The translations under genes and the position numbers were made by a program. A stretch of 64,000 nucleotides of DNA from Ampelocalamus luodianensis (Eukaryota; Streptophyta; Magnoliopsida; Poales; Poaceae): positions 40,563,692-40,627,691 of the forward strand of contig CM070633.1 of assembly GCA_036346255.1 (NCBI GenBank). Reading direction: 5' to 3'. The notes below the pieces were generated by a model. The model made no database searches and was not told the DNA's origin. It worked only from the letters and a program-made list of their open reading frames with translations. Positions 23,056-33,600 of the stretch are shown in pieces; within the stretch, counting starts at the first letter, position 1, and each line of letters begins with the position of its first letter.

Positions 23056-24535
23056 CAATAAAACACCTAAAGGCAAAGTCGTTTGATTACCTTTAGGCGC
23101 CTTTCTTTCTCCTCTGTGGTCAAAACCGCGAGGATTTGAGGGGCCGCCATATTCGCCGGATGCTTCTCGCAGATGAGCCGAGCACGTGCGTCAACCTCCG
23201 CCTGCGAAAGATCTGGGAATATGGACAATACGATTAAACAGACTAAATCAGGGTTAACCAAGGATAAAACCAAAAGAGTAAGTCTTTCTACTCACCGTCC
23301 TTGTAGTCCCTGGTTGGGTCGTCCTTTCCTGAGTACCTCCACATGGGAGGGACCCTTGTCTTCAAAGGACTAATCCGGCGCGTGATGAAGTCCTTCACCA
23401 CGTGCCAACCGGTGAGCCCCTCCGACTTCAAGTCTTTGATAGCTTGAATATAGGGGGCTATCCGGTCGAGATTACTGGGAGTCGAGTCCCAGGAAGAAGA
23501 TCGCTCGGCGGCCTGTCCAACAAACGAGAGGCTATCTTCCTGGGTAACCTCCCAGTAGAACCACCTCTTCTTCCAACCCGGCCAAGACGACCGGGTAAAC
23601 ATCTGAATATACTCCTTCGACTTGTTGTCATGGAGCTTCAGACCACAACTACCAGCGATCCCGGCTTGACGAGCCATTCCATAATAATACTGGAACAACT
23701 CGAGGTCCGCCGGAATCCCTAGGTAGGCCTCACACAAGTACACGAATACACTTAACATCGTGATGGAATTAGGACCAAGGTTCACTAATTCCACCCTGAA
23801 GTGCTCGAGTACGAGCGTGAGGAAAGGGTGAGCAGGCAATTGAAGGCCACACTCACAATAAGCCTGGAAGACGGGAATTTGGCCTACCTCTCCGAAGGCC
23901 AATGCGCCATTCGCCGCAATCCAAGTCACGAGAAGACCTCGGGATCTTCTCGCGGCGACCAAAGCGATCATTTTTGCATCGTCCATCTCCGACTCGCCCA
24001 TTCAGACAATCTCGCCATTTTTCTCTCAAGAACGAAGATTTAAAGTTGGGAAAGCTTCAAGAAAATATACTGAGTCACCGTGGCGGAAGAAACAAGAAAG
24101 CAATAGATGTTGGGTAAAAGGTAAGAACCCTAAGTTCTTCCTGCGCCCGCTTTATAACCGCATGTGAGATGAAACGTCGCGTAATCCCAACAGTCGCCAC
24201 CGCTTCGGGAATCGTTTCAACGGACATGCTTTTTTACCTGCCCTATGGAAAGTCCCAAGACACCTTTTCACACCTCAAGTGAAATTACCATCTTGACCCC
24301 CGGGTCAAGTGAAAGACCAACCGGGAAAACCTTATTTCCGGTTTTAAGGCTACGACGGCCAAGTCGTAAGACATCTCGTAGTCGTGACAACCTTAAACCA
24401 ATTACCTCGATCAAGCATATTCCTGGTCGAGAGAAACAAGGGTTGAAGAGTTTTTCCTTCAACGTTTTCCTAACGACCCCTTAGTGGTCAAAGGATCGTC
24501 TACGACCCTTCACTCAAGTAAGTTATTTTCACTTG

Positions 24536-24551
24536 AAGCTGGGGGGCTAGA
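24536..24551 (+). other. Polypurine tract of element B
   Basis: AGCTGGGGGGCTAGA directly precedes the 3' LTR. This G-rich form is typical of the plus-strand primer of Tat-lineage gypsy elements. Confidence 0.7.
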
Positions 24552-25335
24552 TGACGAGGATCTAAATAATACTTATTTATTTACTCCATAATCAAGAAAT
24601 ATGACGTCATAAGACATACCCCTTAGAATATCAAAAGGGAAGAACTAGTCAGGAAGTCGTAGACCACCCTACGACTACCCTCTGGTCGTAAGCTCTTCTA
24701 CGACCACGGGATAATCCCTACGACTACCCCCTGGTCGTAAGCTCTTCTACGACCATGGTATAATCGTTACGACTACTACCTAGTCGTAAGCTCTTCTACG
24801 ACTATGGTATGATCGTTACGGTATGTCCGGTCGTAAGTTTTTCTCGATCGGGCTCGCTACGGTTCCTCACGACTTCTTCGACCCACCCGTTTGACGCCCA
24901 TTAAACAGGTGAGAATCTAAGCGGTCAAAATACGCAGCTATCTCGACATAATCGTAGATAATTCCCACTATCTCTCGATCGTAATCGATTGACAACATGG
25001 GGAGGTTACTACTCCGGTAATTACTCTCATTATTACATAATAATGAGCGACTAATTAGCCTGGAAGGACAACATCCACTATTGCTTAGTATAAATAGGTA
25101 TCTGTTAGAGATAGAGTAGGAGGCCTTTGGGGGAAAGAAAGAAGAAACAGAGCATACTTATTCGATTGTAATCCAAAGAGCAAATACAAGATACACAGGA
25201 GTAGGGTTATTATTCTCATCGGAGAAGGCCCGAACCTGTATAAAAATCCCCGTGTCTTCTTCGTCTGTGTGATCAATTGTGGAGACCCCCCGAATCAAAC
25301 AATCTTTACGTAAGATCGGTTCTAAAACACCGACA
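24552..25335 (+). repeat. 3' LTR of element B
   Basis: 784 bp, starts TGACGAGG and ends ACACCGACA. It is the partner of 12470-13257 and carries the same TGACGTCA (24602-24609), CTACGA/TCGTAG array (about 24660-24840) and TATAAATA (25089-25096). Confidence 0.94.
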
Positions 25336-25340
25336 GGTAC

Positions 25341-25860
25341 AATTCAAACTATCACATCTTTGTGTTGTTCACCATTCAAGGCATTATATGGAGTGGAACC
25401 AAATTTCGGGGCTCTACCCAATCTCTCGATTCAAGCTTCTGCTGAAGTTGAAGAAGTGGCGTGTGATCGACAAGCTTACAATGAAATGCTCAGAATGCAA
25501 TTGGTTTGGGCACAGAATCATATGAAGTTGCAAGCTGACAAGCATCGTCAAGACCGCAATTTTCAAGTTGGTGAACAGGTTCTTCTCAAACTCCAACACT
25601 ATGCTCAGCATTCAGTAGCCAATCGACCGTTTCTAAAGCTTGCTTTCAAGTATTTTGGTCCATTTTCGATGTTGGAGTGTATAGGCGCAGTGGAAAACAA
25701 ACTTCAATTGCTGGAAGACTGTTTGGTTCATCCAGTGTTTCACGTTTCTCAATTGAAAATGTTCACTCCGAATTACTCTCCGGTTTTCAAAGATTTATCA
25801 GCCATGGCGGATTTGACTACGGGAACTGCAGAACCAGCAGAAATACTGGATCGTTGATTG
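25341..25860 (+). pseudogene. Integrase C-terminal part of element A, resumed after element B
   Basis: Joining 12464 to 25336 across the nested element restores the context preceding SPFKALYGVEPNFG, a conserved chromovirus integrase block. A 2-base deficit near 25355 shifts the frame. The following frame runs to a stop at about 25857, with MKLQADKHRQDRNFQVGEQV, LKLAFKYFGPFSMLECIG and VHPVFHVSQLKMF. This is the usual C-terminal integrase domain (GxxVLLKL ... KYFGPF ... VHPVFHVSQLK) that sits just before the chromodomain. Confidence 0.9.
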
Positions 25861-25950
25861 GTGAAGAAAGGAAATTCGGCTAATCAGTAGATTTTGGTGA
25901 AATGGTCGTCCTTACCTACAGAGTGTGCAACTTGGGAGGATTATACAGTC
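25861..25950 (+). pseudogene. Chromodomain remnant of element A
   Basis: After a stop, LVKKGNSANQ, another stop, and ILVKWSSLPTECATWED can be read. The VKW..LP...ATWED pattern is the aromatic-cage core of retrotransposon chromodomains, which steer integration by binding histone marks. The second stop replaces a residue that is normally coding. Confidence 0.8.
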
Positions 25951-26006
25951 CTTCAGAGCCAATTTCTAGATGCGACAATTTGGGTTTCATCTCAAGGAGG
26001 GGCGGG

Positions 26007-26401
26007 TGTCACACCTCAATGCTTAGGAACTCTCACGGTAGTGAACACAGAGAAGACCAAGGATGGCCAGAGGAGTAAGAAGGCGAGGGACCCAGCTGTC
26101 GGAACAAAGTCTAGAACACATGTGCGATGTAATGAGCTGGCTGCGTCAAGCATGGGAGTGGGTGATCCGGGTGCATGAGCCAATGAAACCACTCATCATT
26201 GTAAGTTATGAGGTGTTAAAGTATGTCCCGTAGCGAATGAGAAGAACCATGAATGCAGAATGAACTCATCTTCCTCATCTCGCTCTCTTTCTCTCGTTCC
26301 TGTTCTCTGGTTCTCTTCGAATCTGTTCGTCAACTACCATCTATTGAAAGTAATGCTCCCAAACGCTAGCAGTGCTTTTCTAGCTATGCTGGGACATTAC
26401 A
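26007..26401 (+). repeat. 3' LTR of element A
   Basis: 395 bp, starts TGTCACACC and ends GGGACATTACA. It is preceded by the purine-rich AAGGAGGGGCGGG (25994-26006), which serves as the polypurine tract. It is clearly more diverged from its partner than the two element B LTRs are from each other. Confidence 0.93.
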
Positions 26402-26406
26402 GATAT

Positions 26407-26985
26407 GGAGTTCATTCTGGCATGAAAACTTGGGAATTAGAAGGATTTATTAGGGTTTGTAGGAGTCATGTGAATTGGTTTGCCCAAATTAAATCAAACA
26501 ACCCGCGACAATGCAAGAAACGCGTAGCAGCAGCAGGGATTGATGAACAATTGAGCATTTCTTGTGTGGTTAATGAGGAGTTTTTTTTTCATTTTTGCAA
26601 GGGGTAAATGAGGAGGATTTAGTCGTACTATTACTAGACTCTTTTAGCTTTGAGCTCCATGGATTTATTATGTACTCTTCTAAATTTAGGGGGGGTTGGC
26701 TTCGATATATGACTAGTATATTTTTTCGAGGATATATGATTGGTATTGCAGGCACATATATCTCCTTGTCCTGGGGTACCAATTAATGTACCACATATGT
26801 CCATTTTATGGGAATTGGATGGAAACAATAATACAATGGCGAGTTGAGGAATTGAAATATTTAAGTGAGCATCTTATTGCCCCTCAAGTGAGCAGCTTTA
26901 AACTGATCAAATTAATCGAGAGATTTTGGGCTTTTGGCACAAACGTGGCTAGAGATGCGCTAAACATTCATTAGTTACACTATAG
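26407..26985. other. Gene-free intergenic DNA
   Basis: No supportable gene. AT-rich with short frames only. Confidence 0.5.
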
Positions 26986-27051
26986 GCTTGTTTGGAACTC
27001 AAAAAATCGACAGGGATTTTATAAATTCTGGTGAAATCCCAAGCTTTTTTT

Positions 27052-27052
<1 letters not shown>

Positions 27053-27086
<34 letters not shown>
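27053..27086. repeat. (GA)n microsatellite
   Basis: A run of about 16 GA units, read directly. Confidence 0.95.
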
Positions 27087-27090
<4 letters not shown>

Positions 27091-27749
27091 AAATCCCAAA
27101 CTCTTATGCCAATCAATAATGAAAAAGGTCCGGGTAATGATACTGTACATACGTATGACACATCATATACGTCACTACCCGAGTGAGTCGCTTGCTTTCT
27201 CACTTATCCATTTCGGCAGAGCCATCCAGGCTCCCATGCCTTATCCCCTGTCTTGCTCTTTCTTTATCCTTTTTCTCCAACCTCCATTTCTATCTCCTGG
27301 TTACTCTTGTGGCTCATGGCGTCGCCTCTATTTCCCATGGCACCACCTTCCTATGGCGCCGCCAGCCCCCTGCTCACTCGGTTGCACCTCCGACCCTGCC
27401 GCGCAGCTTGCGCCCGCGTCTACCTGCGTCATGTTCGCCCTGCGCCCCAGCTCCTCCCCGGCTTGGCCCTTCCTAGCTCGGCTGCGCGCCTCCCTGCACC
27501 TCCCCTTGTAGCCGTGCTGACTGGCTCGGCCTCTGGCTGCTGGCCGCCTTGGTCCGGCCCACTTGGCTCGCTCGGGTTCCCCTTGTTCCCGGCCGCCCCG
27601 GAGATCCTCTCCAGATCGACGCCTTCTAGCTGGACGTGGTGAGGCTCTGGCCCCAAGCTGGTCTGCGACCATTCCTCTCTGGCCACATCTTCATGTACAG
27701 GTCAACGAAGGAGGTTCCCTACTGCTTCTTGAATTAGTTTCTTCTTCTT

Positions 27750-28030
27750 CTACACCGATGTTCTAATGTTGCGTAGAATTTTGTTCTGATGTTGCGGCCC
27801 GTTGAAAACAATGTTGTATACTGTTCTTTGAAATGTTGTATATGTAGAAAAAAATGTTACATCTGTAGAAAAAATATTACATACTGTTCACGACGATGTT
27901 GTAATTTTTTCCAACGCGTTTTTTCCAGATGCTTTGTTTTGATTTGTGATGTTGTAACCGTTGTTCGGATATGTTACAATCATTGTTCTGGGATGTTGCA
28001 ACCGTTGTCCGGAGATATTGCATGCAGCAG
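27750..28030. repeat. Left arm of long imperfect inverted repeat
   Basis: GATGTTGCGGCCCGTTGAAA and the following TTGTATACTGTTCTTTGAA, TACTGTTCACGACGATGTTG and TCCAGATGCTTTGTTTTG match, inverted, the sequence from about 29400 back to 29000. The arm is built of units ending in GTTGCAAC/GTTGTAAC about 28-30 bases long. Its distal end carries the palindrome GCTCGGACCGTCCGAGC (28043-28059). Confidence 0.8.
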
Positions 28031-28599
28031 CGTACGAAGCTAGCGCTCGGACCGTCCGAGCGCTTGTCACACCCAAAAGGTCCATTAGGCATTTAGCCTT
28101 TTCAACCATAGGCATTCAGCCTTCTCAACCACAGCCCGAGAAGAGAGTAAAAAGCCCTTTAGATTTTGCAAGAATTAATAAAGCCCATTAGCTTAACATG
28201 TGAAATCGGCCCAACATTACCAAAGGCCACGAATCCAGCTCTTCAAGCACTTGGTTTGAGAAGCGAGTTTCCTCTAAAAAAACGATAGAGAGAGAGAACA
28301 TAATAGAGAAAGAGAAACATGTCTGGGAAAGCTTCAATTAAAGACCAGTAAAAGCTTAACCTTTTTTTTCCTGTGAGGCACTGAAAAAGCACAAACTCCC
28401 TGCCTAAAAAAAAAAAAAAACTTGAACTACTTCTTTAGTTTTTTTTTCTTGAGAACTCGAAGCCATATTAGGACACTTGAGACGCAGGAACTTCATAAGA
28501 ATTTTTCAACAACCAATACAATTCCAAACAGGACCTTGGAGAAGCAAATTCATCCCATTGACTTACCAAAACGACAATACTTGATACTGAGATAAGATA

Positions 28600-28935
28600 T
28601 GAAGGGTTTCTTTAGTTGTCGGCCTTAACTTTGGCTTTAATTAGGGACATAGGATCGAACGCCCGGGTGCGCCTCCGAGGGATTAACGACAATTTAGAGA
28701 TCACAACTGAAGGGATGCAGAAACCACACACTGCCACGGCCGAACCAGTACCTTCATGCCGCTCCGTTGACCCGCCCTGTGCCCCAAAGCCCGCACGTCG
28801 GACACCGTCACACCTCTGATACCTATTTGACCGAACAGCTGGCGTACCCGGGCGTAGAATATTTACTAGGCTCGGCTCTAGATGCATAAGTCCACAACAG
28901 GTTGCAGTCGAGCAACTCAACGTCTCCATTAGTAC
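28600..28935 (-). other. Possible retroelement remnant, unrecognised 105-codon frame
   Basis: A leftward frame of 105 codons (28929-28612) has no domain recognised. Read leftward, it includes AGGTATCAGAGG at about 28825, one base short of the iMet-type primer site core. The segment could therefore be the start of a decayed LTR element, or chance. The composition is moderately GC-rich and distinct from its flanks. Confidence 0.2.
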
Positions 28936-28999
28936 GTGTCCATTTTCTCATGCCATGCATGCAGCACGAATGCGCCAACTGCTACAGTAGATACAACAC

Positions 29000-29400
29000 T
29001 TGTAATATGTCCCCGTAACCGTTGCAACATTTTAGGACAATGATTGCAACATCCCCGAACATGGTTGCAACATCCCCGGACAACGATTGTAACATCCTAA
29101 GACAATAGTTGCAACATCTCTGGACAACGATTGCAACATTCTAGGACAATAGTTGCAATATCCTCGGACAACAGTTGCAACATCACAAATCAAAAAACAA
29201 AGCATCTGGAAAACAAAACACGTTGGAAAAAAAATTACAACATCGCCGTGAACAGTATGTAACATTTTTTTCTATAGATGCAACATTTTTTTTTCTACAG
29301 ATGCAACACTTTTTTCTACAGATGCAACATTCCAAAGAACAGTATGCAACATTATTTTCAACAGGCCGCAACATTGTTTTCAACGACCGTAATATTAGCA
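29000..29400. repeat. Right arm of long imperfect inverted repeat
   Basis: It is the inverted partner of 27750-28030. About seven tandem units of the type GCAACATCCCCGGACAACGATT (28-30 bases each, 29015-29190) are followed by CACAAATCAAAAAACAAAGC, GTGAACAGTATGTAACAT and CAACAGGCCGCAACATTG in the mirror order of the left arm. The right arm has more tandem units than the left. Confidence 0.8.
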
Positions 29401-29440
29401 GAAACAACGGAGGATAACTATTTGAAAACAACATTAAAAC

Positions 29441-30480
29441 CAGTGCCAAACGCTTCGGAGGCGCCCACGACGTCGAGGTGGCGTCATGTTGACGTCGAGC
29501 AGGAACTGACTCGGCTCGAAGCGAATTCCGTTGCCGTTGTCATAAAAGGTTTGATTCATACTACTTAGGATGTACTCTGTGTTTGTGCTTGATGCACCCA
29601 GGTGATTCATCAGCTAGCCTGTGTAGTTGAGACAGAATTTTCGATTTCTAGAGCGCTGATTTGCTTATGTTCATTACGCCATGCTTGTGTTCTTACTGAC
29701 TTGTCATCTAGAATTTAGCCGTGTGTTGTTCAAAAAAGAATTTAGCCGTGTTGCACTTTGGCAGCTGAACGGTGGACACTGCTAGGAGTTATTCAAATGG
29801 CCATCCTGCACTGGCGCTAGCAGAGTAGGGTGATTTGGCTTACTCAGAGAGTTAGATTGACCGTACGATACCAAACGTCCTAATCGGACGTATGTCTCGG
29901 ATCGTTCCCCTTTAATTAGCCTTGTGACAAGTTGTATTTGTATCTCCTTATCTTCACTAACTAGAAATTTTTCCCTTCCATTTCCACTTAAAACCCTAAG
30001 CAAATTTGAAGCATACGTGTTTCACCCTGCAGCAGCACAAATGAACCATTACAATACACGTCACATGACATTCTACACCGACTTTAGACTGTTCCGAAAT
30101 TCAGGTAATTTGAATCGACTGAATTTCCAAAAGATGAAAAAAAAATCTAGCATTTTCTGCCAAGAAGATCATGAGTTTTTGTCCTAAATAACCTTGTTTC
30201 GATGCGTAATTGCGACAGTGGCTCTACTCGCACAACATTTGCAAATTTGACACCGTGAGACTCGTCCGTACTGTCACTGTGCGTCTGTACGAACGAAGTA
30301 TCACGTGGCATAAGGTTGGTCCACAAGGCTAATACTAAATATACAAATACCATGTGAGAAAAATCATCCTCGCAATTACGTCTTAAAAACAGTACCATTT
30401 AGACAATCACTTCACTGTCAGTCGGAGGAGGCGAAGGAAAACCACCGAGCTGACACCTGGCTGCCTCCGAGTCACGAGCC
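29441..30480. other. Gene-free DNA upstream of the sugar transporter gene
   Basis: No supportable gene. It is the likely upstream region of the gene starting at 30661. Composition becomes GC-rich from about 30420. Confidence 0.5.
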
Positions 30481-30484
30481 GGGC

Positions 30485-30491
30485 TATAAAA
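30485..30491 (+). promoter_or_regulatory. TATA box of the sugar transporter gene
   Basis: TATAAAA in a GC-rich context, 170 bases upstream of the start codon. This predicts transcription start near 30515-30520 and a GC-rich 5' leader of about 145 bases. Confidence 0.6.
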
Positions 30492-30660
30492 TCGCGCTCG
30501 GCCCCACCTAAAATCACCCGTTCCGCGTCGCGCCTTCCCCTTCACCCGTTCCGCCGCCTCTGCGCGCGCTCTCCTCCCTCCCTTCCCATCTCGTTCCCCG
30601 CGCCGCGCTGCGCTGGCCACCTGCTCGACGAATTGAATTGCCCCTCCCGGCCCCGGAGCG

Positions 30661-33600
30661 ATGCAGCCGCCGCCGCCCCTCGCCGGATTGCTAGTCCTGC
30701 CCGCGCTGCCCTCGCCGCGGCCGCGCCTCGGGCCCACCTCCGGCCGCGCGCGCGCGGCCGTGGTCAGGGCGGCCGCGCTCCGGGCCCTGCCCCGGCACCT
30801 CGAGCTCTGGCCCCCGCGCCTCGCTGCCGTCGAGAGCAGTCCGCCCTCAGGCCCGGCCTCCGCGCCGCCGCCGGAGCGGAGCTCCGACGCGCAGAGCGCC
30901 GGCTCAGGTCTGGGCCTCCGCCTGCTGTTTCTGGGTTGCTCGTGCTGGTGCTGATTGGTGGATTGACACGGGCTTTCGTTGTTCTTGATAGGCTTGGATA
31001 CGGGAGGAGGTGGCGGTGGAGATGGAGGCGGTGGCGCTGATCTCGGGTGGATGCGGGTGTTCCCGCACGTGCTCACGGCGTCCATGGCCAACTTCCTCTT
31101 CGGCTACCACATTGGGTGCGTACGCGTGCCCCTTTCCAGTCATCGACCATGCATTGGTTGCAACTTCAGGGTTTAGCTATCTTTATTCAGCAGTGTTGCA
31201 TTGGATGTGCCATGTATTTGTTTGGTATGGATCGGATTTGGAGTTTAAATTTTATAGAATACATAGAGATCCTAACTTGTTTATGAAGCAGTTATCTTAA
31301 CTTAGCGGTCTCGATCAATTGTTATACAGTAGCTTGGTGGTCATATCATCACTGCATAACTTTGGAATAGAAGATGGTGCATCTGTTGTCTACATCCATG
31401 TGGCTTCAAAAAGAATTTAAATGACATTTTAAATGTCATGTAGTACTAGTTATACTATAGCTAAACAATGTCAATTGAAATGTGAGCATTGAACTTGGAA
31501 TGTCTGAATTATGTGTCTTCGACTGTTTAATGGGCTACACCATGCAATGTAATGTTCAGTTTTCTGTTACTGATATCTTTCTTAAAACATCCGATTGAAG
31601 TCTCAGTGCATGATATGGTTGCAGGGTAATGAATGGTCCAATAGAGGATATTGCACGAGAGCTTGGTTTTCAAGGAAATCCGTTTCTCCAAGGTCTTGTA
31701 GTCAGCATATTCATTGTTGGTGCATTTTTTGGGAGCTTAGGCTCAGCTGCACTAGTTGATAATTTTGGTTGTAAAAGGACTCTTCAGATTGACAGTATTC
31801 CATTGATTCTCGGGGCTCTTTTGAGGTACTTAGTTTCACTATTTTTATATTCCTAACTTTATGGAGTTCTTTTGAACTCCGCCTGTGTAGTTTTCTATGT
31901 AGCCTGTCTCAAGCCAGGAAAAAGGAGGAGAGTTGTGTTAGGCCCGGTGAGCTAATGTAAAAATCAAGTCACCTTTTCATGGAATGAAACCCAAAATTGA
32001 TAATTCATTGGGGCGTAACCCTCTCAGCGATGCGCCATATTGGAACCCGGGTGTGGTGATCAATGAGCAAGCGCCGGGACGTCACTCCCTTAGTGACACG
32101 CTACGTCGTCGCCCGGATGTAGTGGAAAGTGTGCAAGGGTCTTCGCACTTTACTCGACGAGTGCGAGGGGCAAGGAAGCTAGCCGAAGAGAGTAGGATCC
32201 GTCTGGGTAGTTGGAATGTAGGGTCTTTAACAGGTAAGTTAAGAGAGTTAGTTGATACGGCGATTAAGAGACGTGTAAATATCTTGTGCGTTCAAGAGAC
32301 TAAATGGATGGGTCAGAAAGCGAAGGAGGTGGAACATACTGGCTATAAGTTGTGGTATACTGGAACATAACGAAACAAGAATGGAGTGGACATCTTAATC
32401 GATAAGCGCTTCAAGAGTGGAGTTGTCGACGTGAGGAGACAGGGGGATAGGATTATCCTAGTCAAGCTAATCTTTAGCGACTTGGTTTTGAATGTTGTTA
32501 GCGCATATGCTCCACAAGTAGGTCTAGATGAGGCCGCTAAGAAGCAATTTTGGAAAGACTTAGATGATATGGTTAGAAGTGTGTCTAATAGTGAGAATCT
32601 TTTCTTAGGAAGCGATTTCAATGGTCATGTCGGTACAACTAGTGGGGGGTTTCAAAGGGTGCATGGGGGTTTTGGTTATGGTGATAGGAACCAAGAGGGA
32701 GAAGATATCTTAAACTTTGCTATAGCCTATGATCTCATGATAGCTAACACATTTTTTAGAAAGAGACATTCCCATCTAGTTACCTTTAATAGTGGTCAGC
32801 ATTCTAGCCAAATCGATTTTGTCCTTGTTAAGAGGGAGGACAAACGAGCCTGCATAGACTGTAAGATTATACCTGGAGAGTGTGTTGTCTAGCAATATAA
32901 GTTGGTAGTCTCCGACTTTCGTTTTAGGACACGAGTTCAACAGGCTAAAGTCGCCAGAGCCACGAGGACGAAGTGGTGGAAACTCAAAGGGGACGCCTCG
33001 CAGGCGTTCAAGGAGAGGATGATCGCGGAAGGGATATGGAATGTGGGAGAAGCGAATAGTATGTGGACAGAGATAGCATCTCGCATTAGGAAGGTGGCTA
33101 CGGAGGTCCTTGGAGTGACCCGAGTGACAAGATGCGAATCTAAAGATACATGGTGGTGGAACGAGAAAGTGCAAAAGGCTATCGAGGAGAAGACATGCTA
33201 CAAGCATATGCATCATGATAGGAGCGACGACAACGTACAGAAATACAAAGCAACAAAAAAGAAGGCAAAGAAAGCGGTGAGCGAGGCACGAGATAAGGCC
33301 TATGAGGAAATTTACCAGAAGCTAAGTACAAAGGAGGGCGAGAAGGATGTCTACAAGATGGCTATACTTCGAGAAAGGAAGACGAGAGATTTCAACCAAG
33401 TTAAATGCATCAAAGACGACACTAATAGATTTTTGGTGAAAGACGATGAGATCAAGGATAGGTGGAGAGATTACTTTGATGAGCTGTTCAATCATGACAA
33501 TGACAATAGTATGACTGAACTGGATGATGCTTTTAATGACACTGATAGGCGGTTTGTTCGAAGAATCCAGAAGTCGAAAGTAAGAGAGGCCTTAAAAAGG

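Larger units (their letters stand above)
20473..24001 (-). pseudogene. Antisense extra ORF (aORF) of element B, broken
   Basis: Read leftward, a 237-codon frame starts at 24001 (MGESEMDDAKMIALVAARRS) and runs to 23288. It contains VFQAYCECGLQLPAHPFL, LNLGPNSITMLSVFVYLCEA-like sequence and WPGWKKRWFYWE, the pattern of the 'putative gypsy-type transposon' domain of grass genomes (Pfam PF04195-like). Further leftward pieces continue in broken frames, ending with an acidic helical tail (about 20697-20473: KLIEEMQSVGEKVAEEMQ). Placement between integrase and 3' LTR, opposite to gag-pol, is the aORF position known from Tat elements. Its function is unknown. Intron-like gaps and stops make exon structure uncertain. 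Confidence 0.7.
12465..25340 (+). mobile_element. Element B: Tat-lineage Ty3/gypsy LTR retrotransposon nested in element A
   Basis: LTRs at 12470-13257 and 24552-25335 are flanked by GATAC (12465-12469) and GGTAC (25336-25340), a 5-bp target duplication with one G-to-A change. The 3' LTR starts TGACGAGG while the 5' LTR starts TAACGAGG, another G-to-A change. A primer site (13260), gag, protease, RT, RNase H and integrase follow. About 5 kb lies between integrase and the 3' LTR and carries an antisense frame, then a G-rich polypurine tract (24536-24551). No chromodomain was seen. Long LTR-proximal spacer plus antisense ORF is the layout of Tat-lineage elements (RIRE2, Grande, Retand). Stops and shifts in every domain show it is dead. 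Confidence 0.93.
7988..26406 (+). mobile_element. Element A: Ty3/gypsy chromovirus LTR retrotransposon, split by nested element B
   Basis: Two 395-bp LTRs (7993-8387 and 26007-26401) begin TGTCACACCTC and end GGGACATTACA. They are flanked by GATAC (7988-7992) and GATAT (26402-26406), a 5-bp target duplication with one change. The internal order is gag, protease, RT, RNase H, integrase and chromodomain, which is the Ty3/gypsy order with the chromovirus hallmark. The short LTR and iMet-type primer site fit a Reina-like clade, by inference. Element B is inserted in the integrase frame between 12469 and 25336. All frames carry stops or shifts, and the two LTRs differ at many positions, so the element is old and dead. 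Confidence 0.92.
26986..28535. mobile_element. Candidate non-autonomous DNA element containing GC-rich segment
   Basis: The left edge reads TAGGCTTGTTTGGAACTC (26986 on). The right edge on the other strand is AAGGTCCTGTTTGGAATTG (28535 leftward). Such TGTTTGGAA ends are characteristic of grass TIR elements. Inside are a (GA)n tract, a GC-rich block (27180-27690) with frames in several registers but no known domain, and the left arm of a long inverted repeat. No target duplication was resolved, so the pairing of the two edges is tentative. Confidence 0.35.

Noticed and set aside
12470..25335. Possible functional protein genes from long frames within element B (for example 18108-18992)
   Set aside because: These are retrotransposon domains in a disrupted polyprotein, annotated as pseudogene parts rather than host genes.
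28825..28840. iMet-like primer site AGGTATCAGAGG on the minus strand
   Set aside because: One mismatch and a missing leading T. No LTR pair or recognisable gag was found, so no element was called beyond a low-confidence remnant.
30399..31091. 230-codon open frame on the minus strand over exon 1 of the transporter
   Set aside because: It is an antisense shadow of a GC-rich exon and leader. Arg/Ala/Pro/Gly-rich composition, no domain, and the plus-strand exon has clean splice sites and matching protein.
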